Program-made: the position numbers and the translations under genes
The notes under the pieces: generated by a model
Databases searched by the model: none
What the model was told of the DNA's origin: nothing
Seen by the model: only the letters and a program-made list of their open reading frames with translations
Assembly: GCA_002396385.1 (NCBI GenBank)
Contig: DGTD01000017.1
Location: forward strand, 1 to 10,690
Length of the DNA stretch: 10,690 bases
Direction of reading: 5' to 3'
From: Bacteroidales bacterium UBA4345
GTDB taxonomy: Bacteria; Bacteroidota; Bacteroidia; Bacteroidales; Paludibacteraceae
Shown: one piece after another, positions 1-6,752 of the stretch
How the letters are laid out: every line of letters begins with the position of its first letter
Position numbering within the stretch: the stretch's first letter is position 1

Positions 1-546
1 TACTCGCTAAGCATTGTGAACGACAACGCCTTCAGCGGTACCGAGCACTACCACCTCTTCCAGATGGCGGAGCAAGGCAACCCAGAGCGTGTGATAGAGG
101 GGATAGAGATGGTGTTTGTGGAACTGCCCAAGTTCAAACCGCAGTCGGCCGCAGTGGGAAAGATGCACCGCCTGTGGCTCCGCTTCATGACCGAGGTCAA
201 CGAGAGCACGGCCTGTGTTCCGCAGGAGTTGCTCGACGATCCCGAAATCAGCAAGGCCATCTCCATCGTAGAGCGTGGCGCATATTCCGATGAGCAGCTC
301 GCCACTTACGACAAGTACAGGGACATGGCCGCCACCGAAAAGGCGCTGATGGACGGCTCTTTCAACAAGGGGCGTGAGGAAGGGCGTGCAGAAGGCGAGG
401 CAATCGGCTTGGAGAAAGGTAAAGAAGCAGGTAAATTAGAAGAAAAAATAGACAATGCCCGCAAGATGAAAGAATGCGGTGTTGCTATCAACATCATCTC
501 CACCGTTACAGGGCTTTCCGCCGATGAAATTGAAAAACTCTGGTAA
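1..546 (+). CDS. Rpn-family nuclease / putative transposase (PD-(D/E)XK), C-terminal part
   Basis: The frame is open from the first base (YSLSIVNDNAFSGTE...), so the gene begins upstream of the window and the GTG at 16 is only an internal codon. The visible part is the C-terminal portion of the Rpn/PDDEXK_2 family, recombination-promoting nucleases that cut DNA; the catalytic N-terminal core is outside the window. Family signs are the block with HLFQMAEQG and IEMVFVELPKF, a charged helix rich in EG/GK pairs (FNKGREEGRAEGEAIGLEKG), and the typical tail 'ARKMKECGVAINIISTVTGLSADEIEKL', which resembles a short HTH-like end. The coding sequence is clearly richer in GC than the intergenic DNA after it, except for its A-rich last 130 bases. 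Such genes occur in many near-identical copies in Bacteroidales genomes. Family assignment is fairly sure; activity cannot be judged from this part. Confidence 0.82.
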   Translation, partial: YSLSIVNDNAFSGTEHYHLFQMAEQGNPERVIEGIEMVFVELPKFKPQSAAVGKMHRLWLRFMTEVNESTACVPQELLDDPEISKAISIVERGAYSDEQLATYDKYRDMAATEKALMDGSFNKGREEGRAEGEAIGLEKGKEAGKLEEKIDNARKMKECGVAINIISTVTGLSADEIEKLW

Positions 547-560
547 ATGTCATATTAATG

Positions 561-590
561 AAAACAGCTGGCGATATCGCCAGCTGTTTT
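561..590. terminator. Perfect 30-bp palindrome, bidirectional terminator
   Basis: AAAACAGCTGGCGAT is followed directly by its exact reverse complement. The arms have A runs on the left and T runs on the right, so an RNA from either strand forms a GC-rich hairpin followed by U residues. It sits 14 bases after the stop of the Rpn gene and about 70 bases beyond the stop of the convergent minus-strand gene, the expected place for a shared terminator. Confidence 0.85.
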
Positions 591-663
591 TATTCTACAG
601 TGTTGCCACGATAATCGAGATGGAAATACTACAGTACTTTCGCCATTTGAGAATATCTCTCCT

Positions 664-1749
664 TTATCGGTAATACTCGTCATTGGTCCAGGCATCTTCG
701 TTAAAATCTTCAATCCACTTGGCATTTTCTGGGCCGATAGTCGTAATAAAAGCATAGGTGAAACGTTGGATCCAAACCTTGGCCAATCCATCTGAGTAAG
801 GCTCAGCATAAAAATACCATAGCCGTCCAACTAATTGATTGACTGCCGGGTCTAAAAAATTATAGCGCATATCTATTTTTACCAATTGGAGGCCGTCACT
901 TACTGGATAAACGCGGTCAAAAACCTCTTCGGGAGTTCGTCCTCTAGCAAGTAATTCGTTCAATTGCCCGGTATCGAGTGCCCTCGAGCCACTGACCAGT
1001 TGAAAGAAGCGTTTACAGCCAGACGATAGGTTAACATCCCAGGGATAAACGGCATTATCGACTTCGTTTCGGAAATCGTACTCGCCCTTTACAAAATAGA
1101 ATTGGTATTTATGCGAGCTGTGCCGGTCGATGCATATGTAAAGCGGCCCCTTTTTGCTATAGTCGTCGAAATAAGACGTGTCGTCTCGGCAAGTGGTACA
1201 CCATTTAGTAAACTGCCCATAGAAACAACTGGCAGCGAAAGTGTGAGGCACAACCACTGCCCAGTCGTCGTCACTATAAACAAGTGAAGCCCCCTTCTGT
1301 TCCGCCTTCTCTACCTCGTGCCTCGCCCTTAGGTCAAGCGTCTCATTTTCGTGGTAGAGGGCCAGCAGTTGCTGCACATTAAACTGGTTGATGTCCTTGT
1401 CGCGCAAGTAGGTTTTGTTGTAGTTAAACCAAAAAAGGGCCTTGTTCAGTTCTGCAGAAGTGTCGAGGCGAGAGTCAGGATGGATAACAAACTCTTGTCG
1501 ATGGAACAACAACCACTGCAGATATTTACCTTTCACAAATAACGAGGCTACCAGCATGCAGTCGACCATTCGTTGCTGCAAGAAGTACATCAAAACGCCC
1601 CCTCTCAGGTTATTATCTGTCGCACTAGCAGTCGGATCGATACTGAGCACCAGCAAAAACTCCTGAAAACGCATCTTCGGTGTGTTCGGCACTGAACTGT
1701 GCAGAGAGTAGTATTTGTCGTAAACCTCGTAAATTGATACTCTTCCCAT
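664..1749 (-). CDS. TKWCT-motif protein with C-terminal WG-like segments
   Basis: No exact function is recognised. With the ATG at 1749 the protein has 361 residues and begins MGRVSIYEVYDKYYS. The frame stays open to an ATG at 1824, which would add 25 residues (MDLPLFCLFF...) of poor, hydrophobic character; the shorter start is preferred because the conserved-looking part begins there. Around residues 165-230 is a block 'DDDWAVVVPHTFAASCFYG..TKWCTT' followed by 'YSKKGPLYICID' and 'KYQFYFV'. This matches the TKWCT-type domain seen in phage, plasmid and Bacteroidetes proteins (PcfJ-like neighbourhood), whose role is not established. The C-terminus has two DGLxxV...F(I/L) segments (about residues 284-300 and 319-336) like WG repeats. 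No signal peptide is seen with the preferred start. It is convergent with the Rpn gene and stands alone. Confidence 0.72.
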   Translation of the reverse strand: MGRVSIYEVYDKYYSLHSSVPNTPKMRFQEFLLVLSIDPTASATDNNLRGGVLMYFLQQRMVDCMLVASLFVKGKYLQWLLFHRQEFVIHPDSRLDTSAELNKALFWFNYNKTYLRDKDINQFNVQQLLALYHENETLDLRARHEVEKAEQKGASLVYSDDDWAVVVPHTFAASCFYGQFTKWCTTCRDDTSYFDDYSKKGPLYICIDRHSSHKYQFYFVKGEYDFRNEVDNAVYPWDVNLSSGCKRFFQLVSGSRALDTGQLNELLARGRTPEEVFDRVYPVSDGLQLVKIDMRYNFLDPAVNQLVGRLWYFYAEPYSDGLAKVWIQRFTYAFITTIGPENAKWIEDFNEDAWTNDEYYR

Positions 1750-1939
1750 ACTGGGTCTGATTTTTTTGCCCACTAAATTGACCGAAATGTTCCAAAAAAA
1801 CAAACAGAACAGCGGTAAATCCAAGAAAAAGTTTTTCCATTAGTCATATAAAACTATGAAAAACAATAACTACCGCTTTTGTAACATTTTTACACCCGTT
1901 TTTGACACAATTTTCTGCTATGAATAAGCACTTCCACTG

Positions 1940-1947
1940 TATATTTG
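1940..1947 (+). promoter_or_regulatory. Candidate promoter, -7 box TATATTTG
   Basis: TATATTTG fits the Bacteroidetes -7 consensus TAnnTTTG. No good TTTG box lies 19-21 bases upstream, so the -33 element is weak. A TTTTTGACA motif lies about 35-40 bases upstream. The box faces the short terminated unit ending at 2059 and away from the TKWCT gene. Confidence 0.5.
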
Positions 1948-1953
1948 CGGTAC

Positions 1954-2059
1954 AAGAACAGTAAAACTTAATAAATACTAACTACAAACAATACTACCTA
2001 AACTTAAATGTGTGTGTGTTAAATGAGGATGAGGCAGCGCTGCTATGCGCTGCCTTTTT
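1954..2059 (+). ncRNA. Candidate short non-coding transcript (about 105 nt)
   Basis: The unit runs from just after the TATATTTG box to a strong terminator. The first 60 bases are poor in G and look unstructured (AC- and A-rich). It contains only tiny frames: ATG TGT GTG TGT TAA, and MRMRQRCYALPF, whose stop codon lies in the terminator T run. No protein gene follows on this strand for more than 600 bases, and another terminator lies between, so it is not obviously a leader of PrsW. It may be a small RNA or a remnant leader; the start site is inferred. Confidence 0.42.
2033..2059 (+). terminator. Rho-independent terminator
   Basis: GGCAGCGC and GCGCTGCC form a perfect 8-bp stem with a 6-base loop, followed by five T. 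Confidence 0.85.
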
Positions 2060-2145
2060 AGAATGCTCTTTTACAGGAATAACAAAAAATAGGCTACTAA
2101 TGTATTTTTATCTTTCATTTGAACATACAATTTGAAAATAATTTA

Positions 2146-2153
2146 TAATTTTG
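2146..2153 (+). promoter_or_regulatory. Candidate promoter, -7 box TAATTTTG
   Basis: TAATTTTG fits TAnnTTTG. TTTG copies lie at 2118 and 2131, but with spacers of 24 and 11 rather than 19-21, so only the -7 part is convincing. It precedes the structured unit that ends at 2486. Confidence 0.42.
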
Positions 2154-2159
2154 CGTCGA

Positions 2160-2486
2160 GTTCGCTTTACACAAGAAATCGAGATAACATAAACATTAGA
2201 AATGCATCAACGGACTCTGCATTTTTATAGGCCAAGTAGCACTATTTGCGTACTACCGCTAAATAGGTCTGCGTGTGTCATTAGACTGGCACAGGCAATC
2301 CTATTTATGTATCCTTTGTGGATATAAGGTTGTTTTTTCCTAAACGTGTTAATTGGTTAATATAAAAGTAGCGTGACAAGCCAACCTGTGATGGGTGTGC
2401 TACGCAGTTTTAATAATTCAAGACAACAGATTAACAATTTAACGTTGTTATGTAATGGAGCCTGTGAAGGTTCCATTATTTTTTTT
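2160..2486 (+). ncRNA. Candidate structured RNA (about 325 nt), family not recognised
   Basis: There is no ORF of note, but several hairpins can be drawn by eye: AAATGCA/TGCATTT (about 2200-2227); an AGGCC/GGTCT outer pair enclosing CTATTTGCG/CGC-T-AAATAG (about 2229-2270); TGTGTC/GGCACA (about 2275-2294); TATCC/GGATA backed by CCT/AGG (about 2300-2330); and GTAGC/GCTAC (about 2369-2404). It ends at a strong terminator. I checked for tmRNA, RNase P RNA, bacterial SRP RNA, and cobalamin and TPP riboswitch signatures and found none. It could be a small RNA, an RNA thermometer or an attenuated leader, or more than one unit. The terminator ends 256 bases before PrsW, which has its own promoter-like box. 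Confidence 0.4.
2453..2486 (+). terminator. Rho-independent terminator with GNRA-type loop
   Basis: TAATGGA/TCCATTA plus CCT/AGG form an 11-bp stem (one G-T pair) closed by the tetraloop GTGA, followed by eight T. This is one of the clearest terminators in the window. Confidence 0.9.
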
Positions 2487-2548
2487 AATTATAGATATAC
2501 GCTCCCTACTGCCGTATTGGAAAAATGAATATAACCCATTGATAATCT

Positions 2549-2657
2549 ATGCTTAACTTAAAAAAGAAGGTCTAAAGTCGTAGCAGACGGTAACATTCTT
2601 CCTACAACACCTACTGCCAATGTACATTATGAGAAATTAAAACGTGAAAGAACCTAA
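2549..2657 (+). pseudogene. Possible decayed short ORF
   Basis: ATG at 2549 begins MLNLKKKV and then stops. One base out of phase, an open frame from 2562 to the stop at 2655 reads 'KVVADGNILPTTPTANVHYE' and ends KLKRERT. The amino-acid mix of the second part looks coding, unlike the surrounding intergenic DNA, and a single +1 shift would join the two into about 35 residues. No family is recognised. It may be a broken small gene, or chance. Confidence 0.22.
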
Positions 2658-2697
2658 TTTATTGTCTTTAGAAGGTATAAAGCATCAAACTTTTCCG

Positions 2698-2705
2698 TAA
2701 TTTTG
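2698..2705 (+). promoter_or_regulatory. Candidate promoter of the PrsW-MATE pair
   Basis: TAATTTTG fits the Bacteroidetes -7 box and lies 36 bases before the PrsW start codon, giving a short leader of roughly 25-30 bases. No TTTG box at the right distance is visible. Confidence 0.55.
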
Positions 2706-2741
2706 CACAACTTTTAAAAACTAAGGATTTAAACACAAATT

Positions 2742-3464
2742 ATGGGCATTCTTCTTTCGCTGGCCCTCCTGCCAGTTTTCATTCTGCTAATCTTCATCTA
2801 TCGGAAAGATAGCGCCAAGCCAGAGCCTGTACGCATGATAATAAAAGCTTTAATCTACGGCCTATTATCGTGCTTTGTTTCCCTGATGCTGACCTCTATA
2901 CTTCCCGACGACATGAAAGCAGCGGTTGACGAACTTGTTGGCTTTGCCATGCCGCAAGGCATTTTCGGATTCATCGACGCCTTTGTCTCAGCCGCCCTTC
3001 CAGAAGAGTTTGCCAAACTTCTAATGTTATGGTTGCTGGTCCGCAAAAGCAAGCATTTCGACGAACCGATAGACGGCATTGTCTATTCAGCTTGTGTATC
3101 ACTGGGGTTCGCAGCATTCGAAAACATTTTCTATTTGATAGACGAAGCTGACCTTTTCAGCACAGGCATTATGAGAGGCTTGTTCTCGGTACCCGGACAT
3201 TTCTGCTTCGCCGTGACCATGGGCTTCTACTACTCGAAAGCTCATTTCGGGACCTCCCACAAAATGTTTTTCCGCCTTCTGGCCTACTTTGTCCCTGTCT
3301 TACTTCATGGCATATACGACGGACTCATCACCATTATGGACGGAAACATTTGGTACGTTGTTTTCTTTGTGTGGCTGGCCTTCTGTGTATTAACTTACAA
3401 AAAAGCCCTCAAGCGCATAAACAAACTAAAGGGCGATAACCCTAAATATGTCCAAACAGCGTGA
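2742..3464 (+). CDS. PrsW-family intramembrane metalloprotease
   Basis: The protein has 240 residues, mostly hydrophobic, with about seven to eight membrane segments (for example 1-20, 33-54, 112-133, 175-199, 203-222). The PrsW/CPBP-type catalytic motifs are all present: E88-E89-x-x-K92 in ALPEEFAKL, F126-E127-N128 in GFAAFENI, H153 in VPGHF, and H189-x-x-x-D193 in LLHGIYDG. In Bacillus subtilis PrsW starts cleavage of the anti-sigma factor RsiW; in Bacteroidetes the substrate is unknown, and no anti-sigma gene is visible nearby. The start at 2742 places a hydrophobic segment at the N-terminus and sits just after a promoter-like box. The end overlaps the MATE gene by 17 bases in another frame, so the two are very likely co-transcribed and translationally coupled. 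Confidence 0.9.
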   Translation: MGILLSLALLPVFILLIFIYRKDSAKPEPVRMIIKALIYGLLSCFVSLMLTSILPDDMKAAVDELVGFAMPQGIFGFIDAFVSAALPEEFAKLLMLWLLVRKSKHFDEPIDGIVYSACVSLGFAAFENIFYLIDEADLFSTGIMRGLFSVPGHFCFAVTMGFYYSKAHFGTSHKMFFRLLAYFVPVLLHGIYDGLITIMDGNIWYVVFFVWLAFCVLTYKKALKRINKLKGDNPKYVQTA

Positions 3465-4779
3465 TTTAACAACCGGAGGTATTTTTAAGAACATACTGTT
3501 CTTTTCGCTACCATTCCTTCTCTCATATTTTTTACAGACATTTTACGGACTGGCCGACCTTTTCATCATCGGCCAATATGGATCTATAGCCGACACCACC
3601 GCTGTATCGATCGGGGGGCAGGTCATGCACATGCTTACAGTGATGATTGTAGGTCTGGCAATGGGAGCCACCGTTTTGATTGGCAAAGCTGTGGGTGGAA
3701 AGAAGGACGTTCAAAAAAACATCGTCATAGGCAACACTACCACATTGTTTGTACTGCTCTCGGTAATACTAACAGCCGTTCTCCTTCTCGGCACAAGATT
3801 CCTTGTGGACCTTATGTTAACACCCGCCGAAGCCGTTGAAGGCACAACCAACTATCTCTTTATCTGTTTTGCAGGCATACCCTTTATTACAGCCTACAAC
3901 ATAATAAGTTCCATCTATAGGGGGATGGGCGATTCCCACAGCCCCATGTATTTTGTAGCCATAGCTTGTGTTTTCAACATCGGACTTGATCTGGTTTTTA
4001 TCGGTCGGTTGGGTTGGGGACCTTCTGGCGCTGCTCTTGGAACCGTACTGGCACAGACATTCAGTCTGGTTATAGCCCTGCTGTTCACCATTCGCAAACG
4101 AACAATGCAGGGATTAGAGAAACTTCACTTCAAACTGCGGCGCAAGGTAACAGGTAAGATTATACGCATCGGGCTACCCGTCTGCGGACAAGACTGCTTC
4201 GTGCAGATATCTTTCGTGCTGATTACCATTTTTGCCAACCAACGCGGACTTAACGACGCTGCTTCAGTCGGAATTGTAGAAAAACTGATTGGCATCCTGT
4301 TCCTGATACCGTCCTCACTTCTTTCTTCGGTTTCAACACTCTGCGCTCAAAACATCGGTGCAGGTTATCACTACCGTGCCCGCAAGACACTCTTTTACTC
4401 TGTGGCCATTGCATCAGGCTTTGGCCTATTCTTCTCAATCATCTTCCAATTTGTATCGGCCTATTTTATCGGATTGTTCACAAGCGAAACCACCGTTATA
4501 GAAATGGGGACAGAATATCTCCACTCCTATGTATGGGACTGTTTATTTGCAGGCGTCCATTTCTGTTTTACTGGTTATTTCTGCGCTTACGGCCGTTCGG
4601 AAGTCGCATTCATACACAACACCCTTTCCATAATTCTCGCGCGTGTGCCGCTGGCATATCTGGCATCGGTCTACTTCGTCAGCCTGTACCCAATGGGATG
4701 TGCCGCGCCTATAGGCTCAATGGTTTCAATTATAGTGTGTCTGGTGGCCTATAGATGGTTGAAACTGTCATCGGCATAA
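3448..4779 (+). CDS. MATE-family efflux transporter
   Basis: A 443-residue polytopic protein of the normal MATE length with two similar halves (about 1-225 and 226-443) and around twelve membrane segments. It exports organic cations or drugs in exchange for Na+ or H+; the actual substrate cannot be told. Family marks are GLADLFIIGQYG (34-45), GLAMGATVLIGKAVGG (69-84), YRGMGDSHSPM (157-167) and NIGLDLVFIGRLGWGPSGAA (177-196). ATG at 3448 lies inside the 3' end of the PrsW gene, and no promoter-like box is seen between them. No strong hairpin follows the stop; transcription may run on towards the membrane AraC-type gene 93 bases downstream. Confidence 0.93.
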   Translation: MSKQRDLTTGGIFKNILFFSLPFLLSYFLQTFYGLADLFIIGQYGSIADTTAVSIGGQVMHMLTVMIVGLAMGATVLIGKAVGGKKDVQKNIVIGNTTTLFVLLSVILTAVLLLGTRFLVDLMLTPAEAVEGTTNYLFICFAGIPFITAYNIISSIYRGMGDSHSPMYFVAIACVFNIGLDLVFIGRLGWGPSGAALGTVLAQTFSLVIALLFTIRKRTMQGLEKLHFKLRRKVTGKIIRIGLPVCGQDCFVQISFVLITIFANQRGLNDAASVGIVEKLIGILFLIPSSLLSSVSTLCAQNIGAGYHYRARKTLFYSVAIASGFGLFFSIIFQFVSAYFIGLFTSETTVIEMGTEYLHSYVWDCLFAGVHFCFTGYFCAYGRSEVAFIHNTLSIILARVPLAYLASVYFVSLYPMGCAAPIGSMVSIIVCLVAYRWLKLSSA

Positions 4780-4872
4780 TAAAAAGCGCAGAATACTTTA
4801 ACATATATTAAGGGAAATAGTATGAAAAAAGGCAGAAAAAACGTAATATTGTAATAGAAAACTCAACGACGA

Positions 4873-5958
4873 ATGCTACAAATATACAACTACGCAACCT
4901 ACACATTTATGTTAACGACATTCTTATGTGCCGTTATCAGGTATTTCCACGTATGCAGGCCATTTGCCCTGTATGCCGACTATTTTTATCCGTCGCGCGT
5001 AGAAATAACTTTAATGTTCCTTTACTCTTCAGTTTTGCAACTTCCCTATTTTATCTACTTCAACTCACCATGGAGTACGGTTTACGCTGCTGTCATCTTC
5101 ATGCTGACTTTCTCCACATTCTTCACACTAATGGTCAGCCGGTATTTCATAAACAAACCAAATCAGGCACAACGCATCGGACTCGCCCTAACAGCCATTC
5201 TTCCCTGCCTGCCCTTCTTCATCGACGGCCTATTTGGCGGCCAGTTCCTATTCTGCCATCAAAACCTGGTAATTTATAGTTCTCTAGTACTTGGATTAAT
5301 AACAACTGGCGCTTTTGCCTACTCTCTTTACCGACTGCTGAAAAAAATGAGAGATTTTGCTCTTGACAATTTCTCAAGCGAAGAGGATTTCCCCTACAAA
5401 TTCGCCAATATCGTTATCGGTTTTTCGGGAGCTATCATTATCGGAGTATGGTGTAACTGGGTGGTTGAATCGCAAACAGCAATAGCGACACTACACATCG
5501 GTTTATCGGCAATGGCAGTCATATACCTGCTCATCATCCTACATCCACAGCAACCTAGCAGCTACCAATGTGTTTACCCAAAAGATATGACAATTTATTT
5601 CTCGGATAAGGAGGAAACGAAGGGTTCGTTTGACATGAAGAAACTGGCAAGGACCATTCATAAGAAAATATACGAAGACAAAATGTACCTCGATCCACAT
5701 CTGTCTCTCGTACAACTAGCCGCTGAGGTCGGATACGGGCGAACCATTACCAGCAAAGTATGTAACGAATTTTATGGAGGTTTCTATAAACTCGTAAATG
5801 ACGCACGACTCGCATATGCAAACCAACTACAACACACACACCCTGAATATACACAAGACACTATAGCGCGTGAGTGTGGTTTTTCGAACAGAAACTCTTT
5901 TTTACGCGTAAAAAAGAGAATTAATGACAGTATTTCGAACATTACCGACAAACAATAG
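4873..5958 (+). CDS. Membrane-anchored AraC-type transcription regulator
   Basis: 361 residues. The N-terminal 230 residues are hydrophobic with about seven membrane segments separated by short loops. After a linker (about 235-265) the C-terminus carries an AraC/XylS-type double helix-turn-helix: the first around 277-299 (LSLVQLAAEVGYGRTITSKV) and the second around 325-349 (DTIARECGFSNRNSFLRVKKR). This layout is a known type in Prevotella and Bacteroides, presumably sensing a membrane or envelope signal and acting on nearby promoters. The motif after HTH2 is close to the usual GFSNRNSFxRxFKK, with RVKKR here, so the domain looks intact. It follows the MATE gene by 93 bases; TAATATTG about 20 bases before the ATG is a poor -7 match. 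Targets are unknown. Confidence 0.85.
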   Translation: MLQIYNYATYTFMLTTFLCAVIRYFHVCRPFALYADYFYPSRVEITLMFLYSSVLQLPYFIYFNSPWSTVYAAVIFMLTFSTFFTLMVSRYFINKPNQAQRIGLALTAILPCLPFFIDGLFGGQFLFCHQNLVIYSSLVLGLITTGAFAYSLYRLLKKMRDFALDNFSSEEDFPYKFANIVIGFSGAIIIGVWCNWVVESQTAIATLHIGLSAMAVIYLLIILHPQQPSSYQCVYPKDMTIYFSDKEETKGSFDMKKLARTIHKKIYEDKMYLDPHLSLVQLAAEVGYGRTITSKVCNEFYGGFYKLVNDARLAYANQLQHTHPEYTQDTIARECGFSNRNSFLRVKKRINDSISNITDKQ

Positions 5959-6010
5959 CAGTTGAGGGTATTGATGATTTTATAATACACTTACATACAA
6001 TTAGATATTA

Positions 6011-6039
6011 TTTTTTGTCATAATACTTAGGACAAAAAA
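6011..6039. promoter_or_regulatory. Dyad TTTTTTGTC-N11-GACAAAAAA, candidate operator
   Basis: Two perfect 9-base arms are separated by 11 bases. The same TTTTGTC-N11-GACAAAA arrangement recurs at 8276-8300. It lies about 160 bases upstream of the -33 box of the promoter at 6173. The equal spacing of one helical turn suggests a dimeric regulator site rather than a terminator, though on either strand it could also fold. Confidence 0.45.
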
Positions 6040-6101
6040 TCTGATGATTTTTTACGATTTTCACATCATTTAGTTCAATTCGAAATAAAAACTAAGAAGA
6101 A

Positions 6102-6167
6102 TTGACACTTTACTTTAAACTTATTGTCACAACAACTTGTACGATTTGACACTAAAAAATACTGTCA
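6102..6167. promoter_or_regulatory. Cluster of TGACA/TGTCA half-sites before a promoter
   Basis: TTGACACT occurs at 6102-6109 and 6146-6153 as a direct repeat, with TTGTCAC at 6124-6130 in opposite orientation and CTGTCA at 6162-6167. The last one abuts the -33 box at 6173, a position where a bound protein would affect RNA polymerase. The core matches the half-site of the dyads elsewhere in the window. Confidence 0.38.
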
Positions 6168-6172
6168 TTCAT

Positions 6173-6203
6173 TTGTTTTGATTATGGTTTGTCGCAACTT
6201 TGT
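6173..6203 (+). promoter_or_regulatory. Bacteroidetes-type promoter (TTTG-N19-CAACTTTG)
   Basis: TTTG at 6173-6176 and CAACTTTG at 6196-6203 are 19 bases apart, the standard spacing; only the first base of the -7 box departs from TAnnTTTG. The start site is expected near 6210. Confidence 0.6.
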
Positions 6204-6333
6204 AATAAGAAAAAACCAAATAGTGTAGTGTTGGTTTATAAAATACGTCCCCCTGAGAGTTGGGGGTTACACATCAAAAAAAGCTTTACAACATTACTAG
6301 ACATAAGATCTGGTACTAATTTGTTAAGGAAAC

Positions 6334-6367
6334 ATCCGTAAATAGGCTCAATTGTTTACGGATTTTT
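6334..6367 (+). terminator. Rho-independent terminator, first of a tandem pair
   Basis: ATCCGTAAA and TTTACGGAT form a perfect 9-bp stem with a 12-base loop, followed by four to five T. Confidence 0.72.
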
Positions 6368-6388
6368 GAATTGTAGTTTCACATATTC

Positions 6389-6422
6389 AAAAGGCTGGTG
6401 CGTGATGCATCGGCCTTTTTTT
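6389..6422 (+). terminator. Rho-independent terminator, second of a tandem pair
   Basis: AAAGGC/GCCTTT with inner TGC/GCA pairs and a short loop, followed by seven T. Confidence 0.82.
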
Positions 6423-6443
6423 ATAAATTGACAATTAGAAAAC

Positions 6444-6475
6444 AAAGGTCGCTGTTCTCACGAATAGCGACCTTT
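6444..6475. repeat. Inverted repeat AAAGGTCGCT / AGCGACCTTT
   Basis: A perfect 10-bp stem with a 12-base loop. The T content after it is weak on the plus strand (CCTTTATGTTG) and somewhat better on the minus strand (CCTTTGTTTTC), so it could terminate minus-strand read-through from the small gene at 6753-6926 or back up the tandem terminators. Confidence 0.55.
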
Positions 6476-6688
6476 ATGTTGTATAATTATATACATATAA
6501 GAGATGAATACACGAAGATATGAATTTTAAGCTTATCGACAATAGAAAGACATGTGTTGTGCAACATAAAAATAAAAATTATTTCAGAAACATTCTTTCT
6601 GCAAAAAAGAGAAGAAGAAACACGTTTTCAGTGTCTCAATTTATTAACAATGCAGAAAGAGCACATTCAATCGATTCAGGAAATGTAA

Positions 6689-6724
6689 AAGGTCTGACCT
6701 TTAAGTGTATAAAAGTCAGACCTT
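6689..6724 (-). terminator. Inverted repeat downstream of the small minus-strand gene
   Basis: AAGGTCTGAC and GTCAGACCTT form a perfect 10-bp stem with a 16-base loop. It begins 28 bases after the stop of the 57-residue ORF on the minus strand and is followed there by CCTTTTACATTT, a moderate T run; on the plus strand CATTTTT follows. It is a plausible terminator in both directions and argues against the plus-strand frame that reads through it. Confidence 0.6.
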
Positions 6725-6752
6725 CATTTTTAAATTATCCATACCTTAATAA

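Larger units (their letters stand above)
6210..6422 (+). ncRNA. Candidate structured small RNA (about 160 or 210 nt)
   Basis: Bounded by a well-spaced promoter and two successive terminators, with no ORF. Visible helices in order: AAACCAA/TTGGTTT right at the predicted 5' end (6214-6238), CCCCC/GGGGG with an 8-base loop (6249-6266), then the terminator stem ATCCGTAAA/TTTACGGAT ending at 6367, and a second one ending at 6422. A CTGAGAG string occurs in the second loop, but no other part of a TPP riboswitch is present. Nothing downstream on this strand is a convincing gene, so it is more likely a stand-alone RNA than a leader. The size would fit a 6S-like or other housekeeping RNA, but I see no diagnostic match. 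Confidence 0.5.

Noticed and set aside
1625..1840. Minus-strand ORF from ATG 1840 with a signal-peptide-like start
   Set aside because: After the hydrophobic start the frame overlaps the TKWCT gene out of phase and has no protein-like sequence; kept only as a remark on the ambiguous start.
2549..2575. Programmed -1 frameshift at A AAA AAG
   Set aside because: The heptamer is in the right phase, but the coding-like frame downstream is +1, and the -1 frame stops after five codons.
6011..6167. Pho box (direct CTGTCAT repeats)
   Set aside because: Half-sites are mainly inverted and not spaced as 11-bp direct repeats; no phosphate genes are nearby.
6249..6266. TPP riboswitch because of CTGAGAG next to a C-rich stem
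   Set aside because: The remaining conserved parts of the THI element are missing and no thiamine gene follows.
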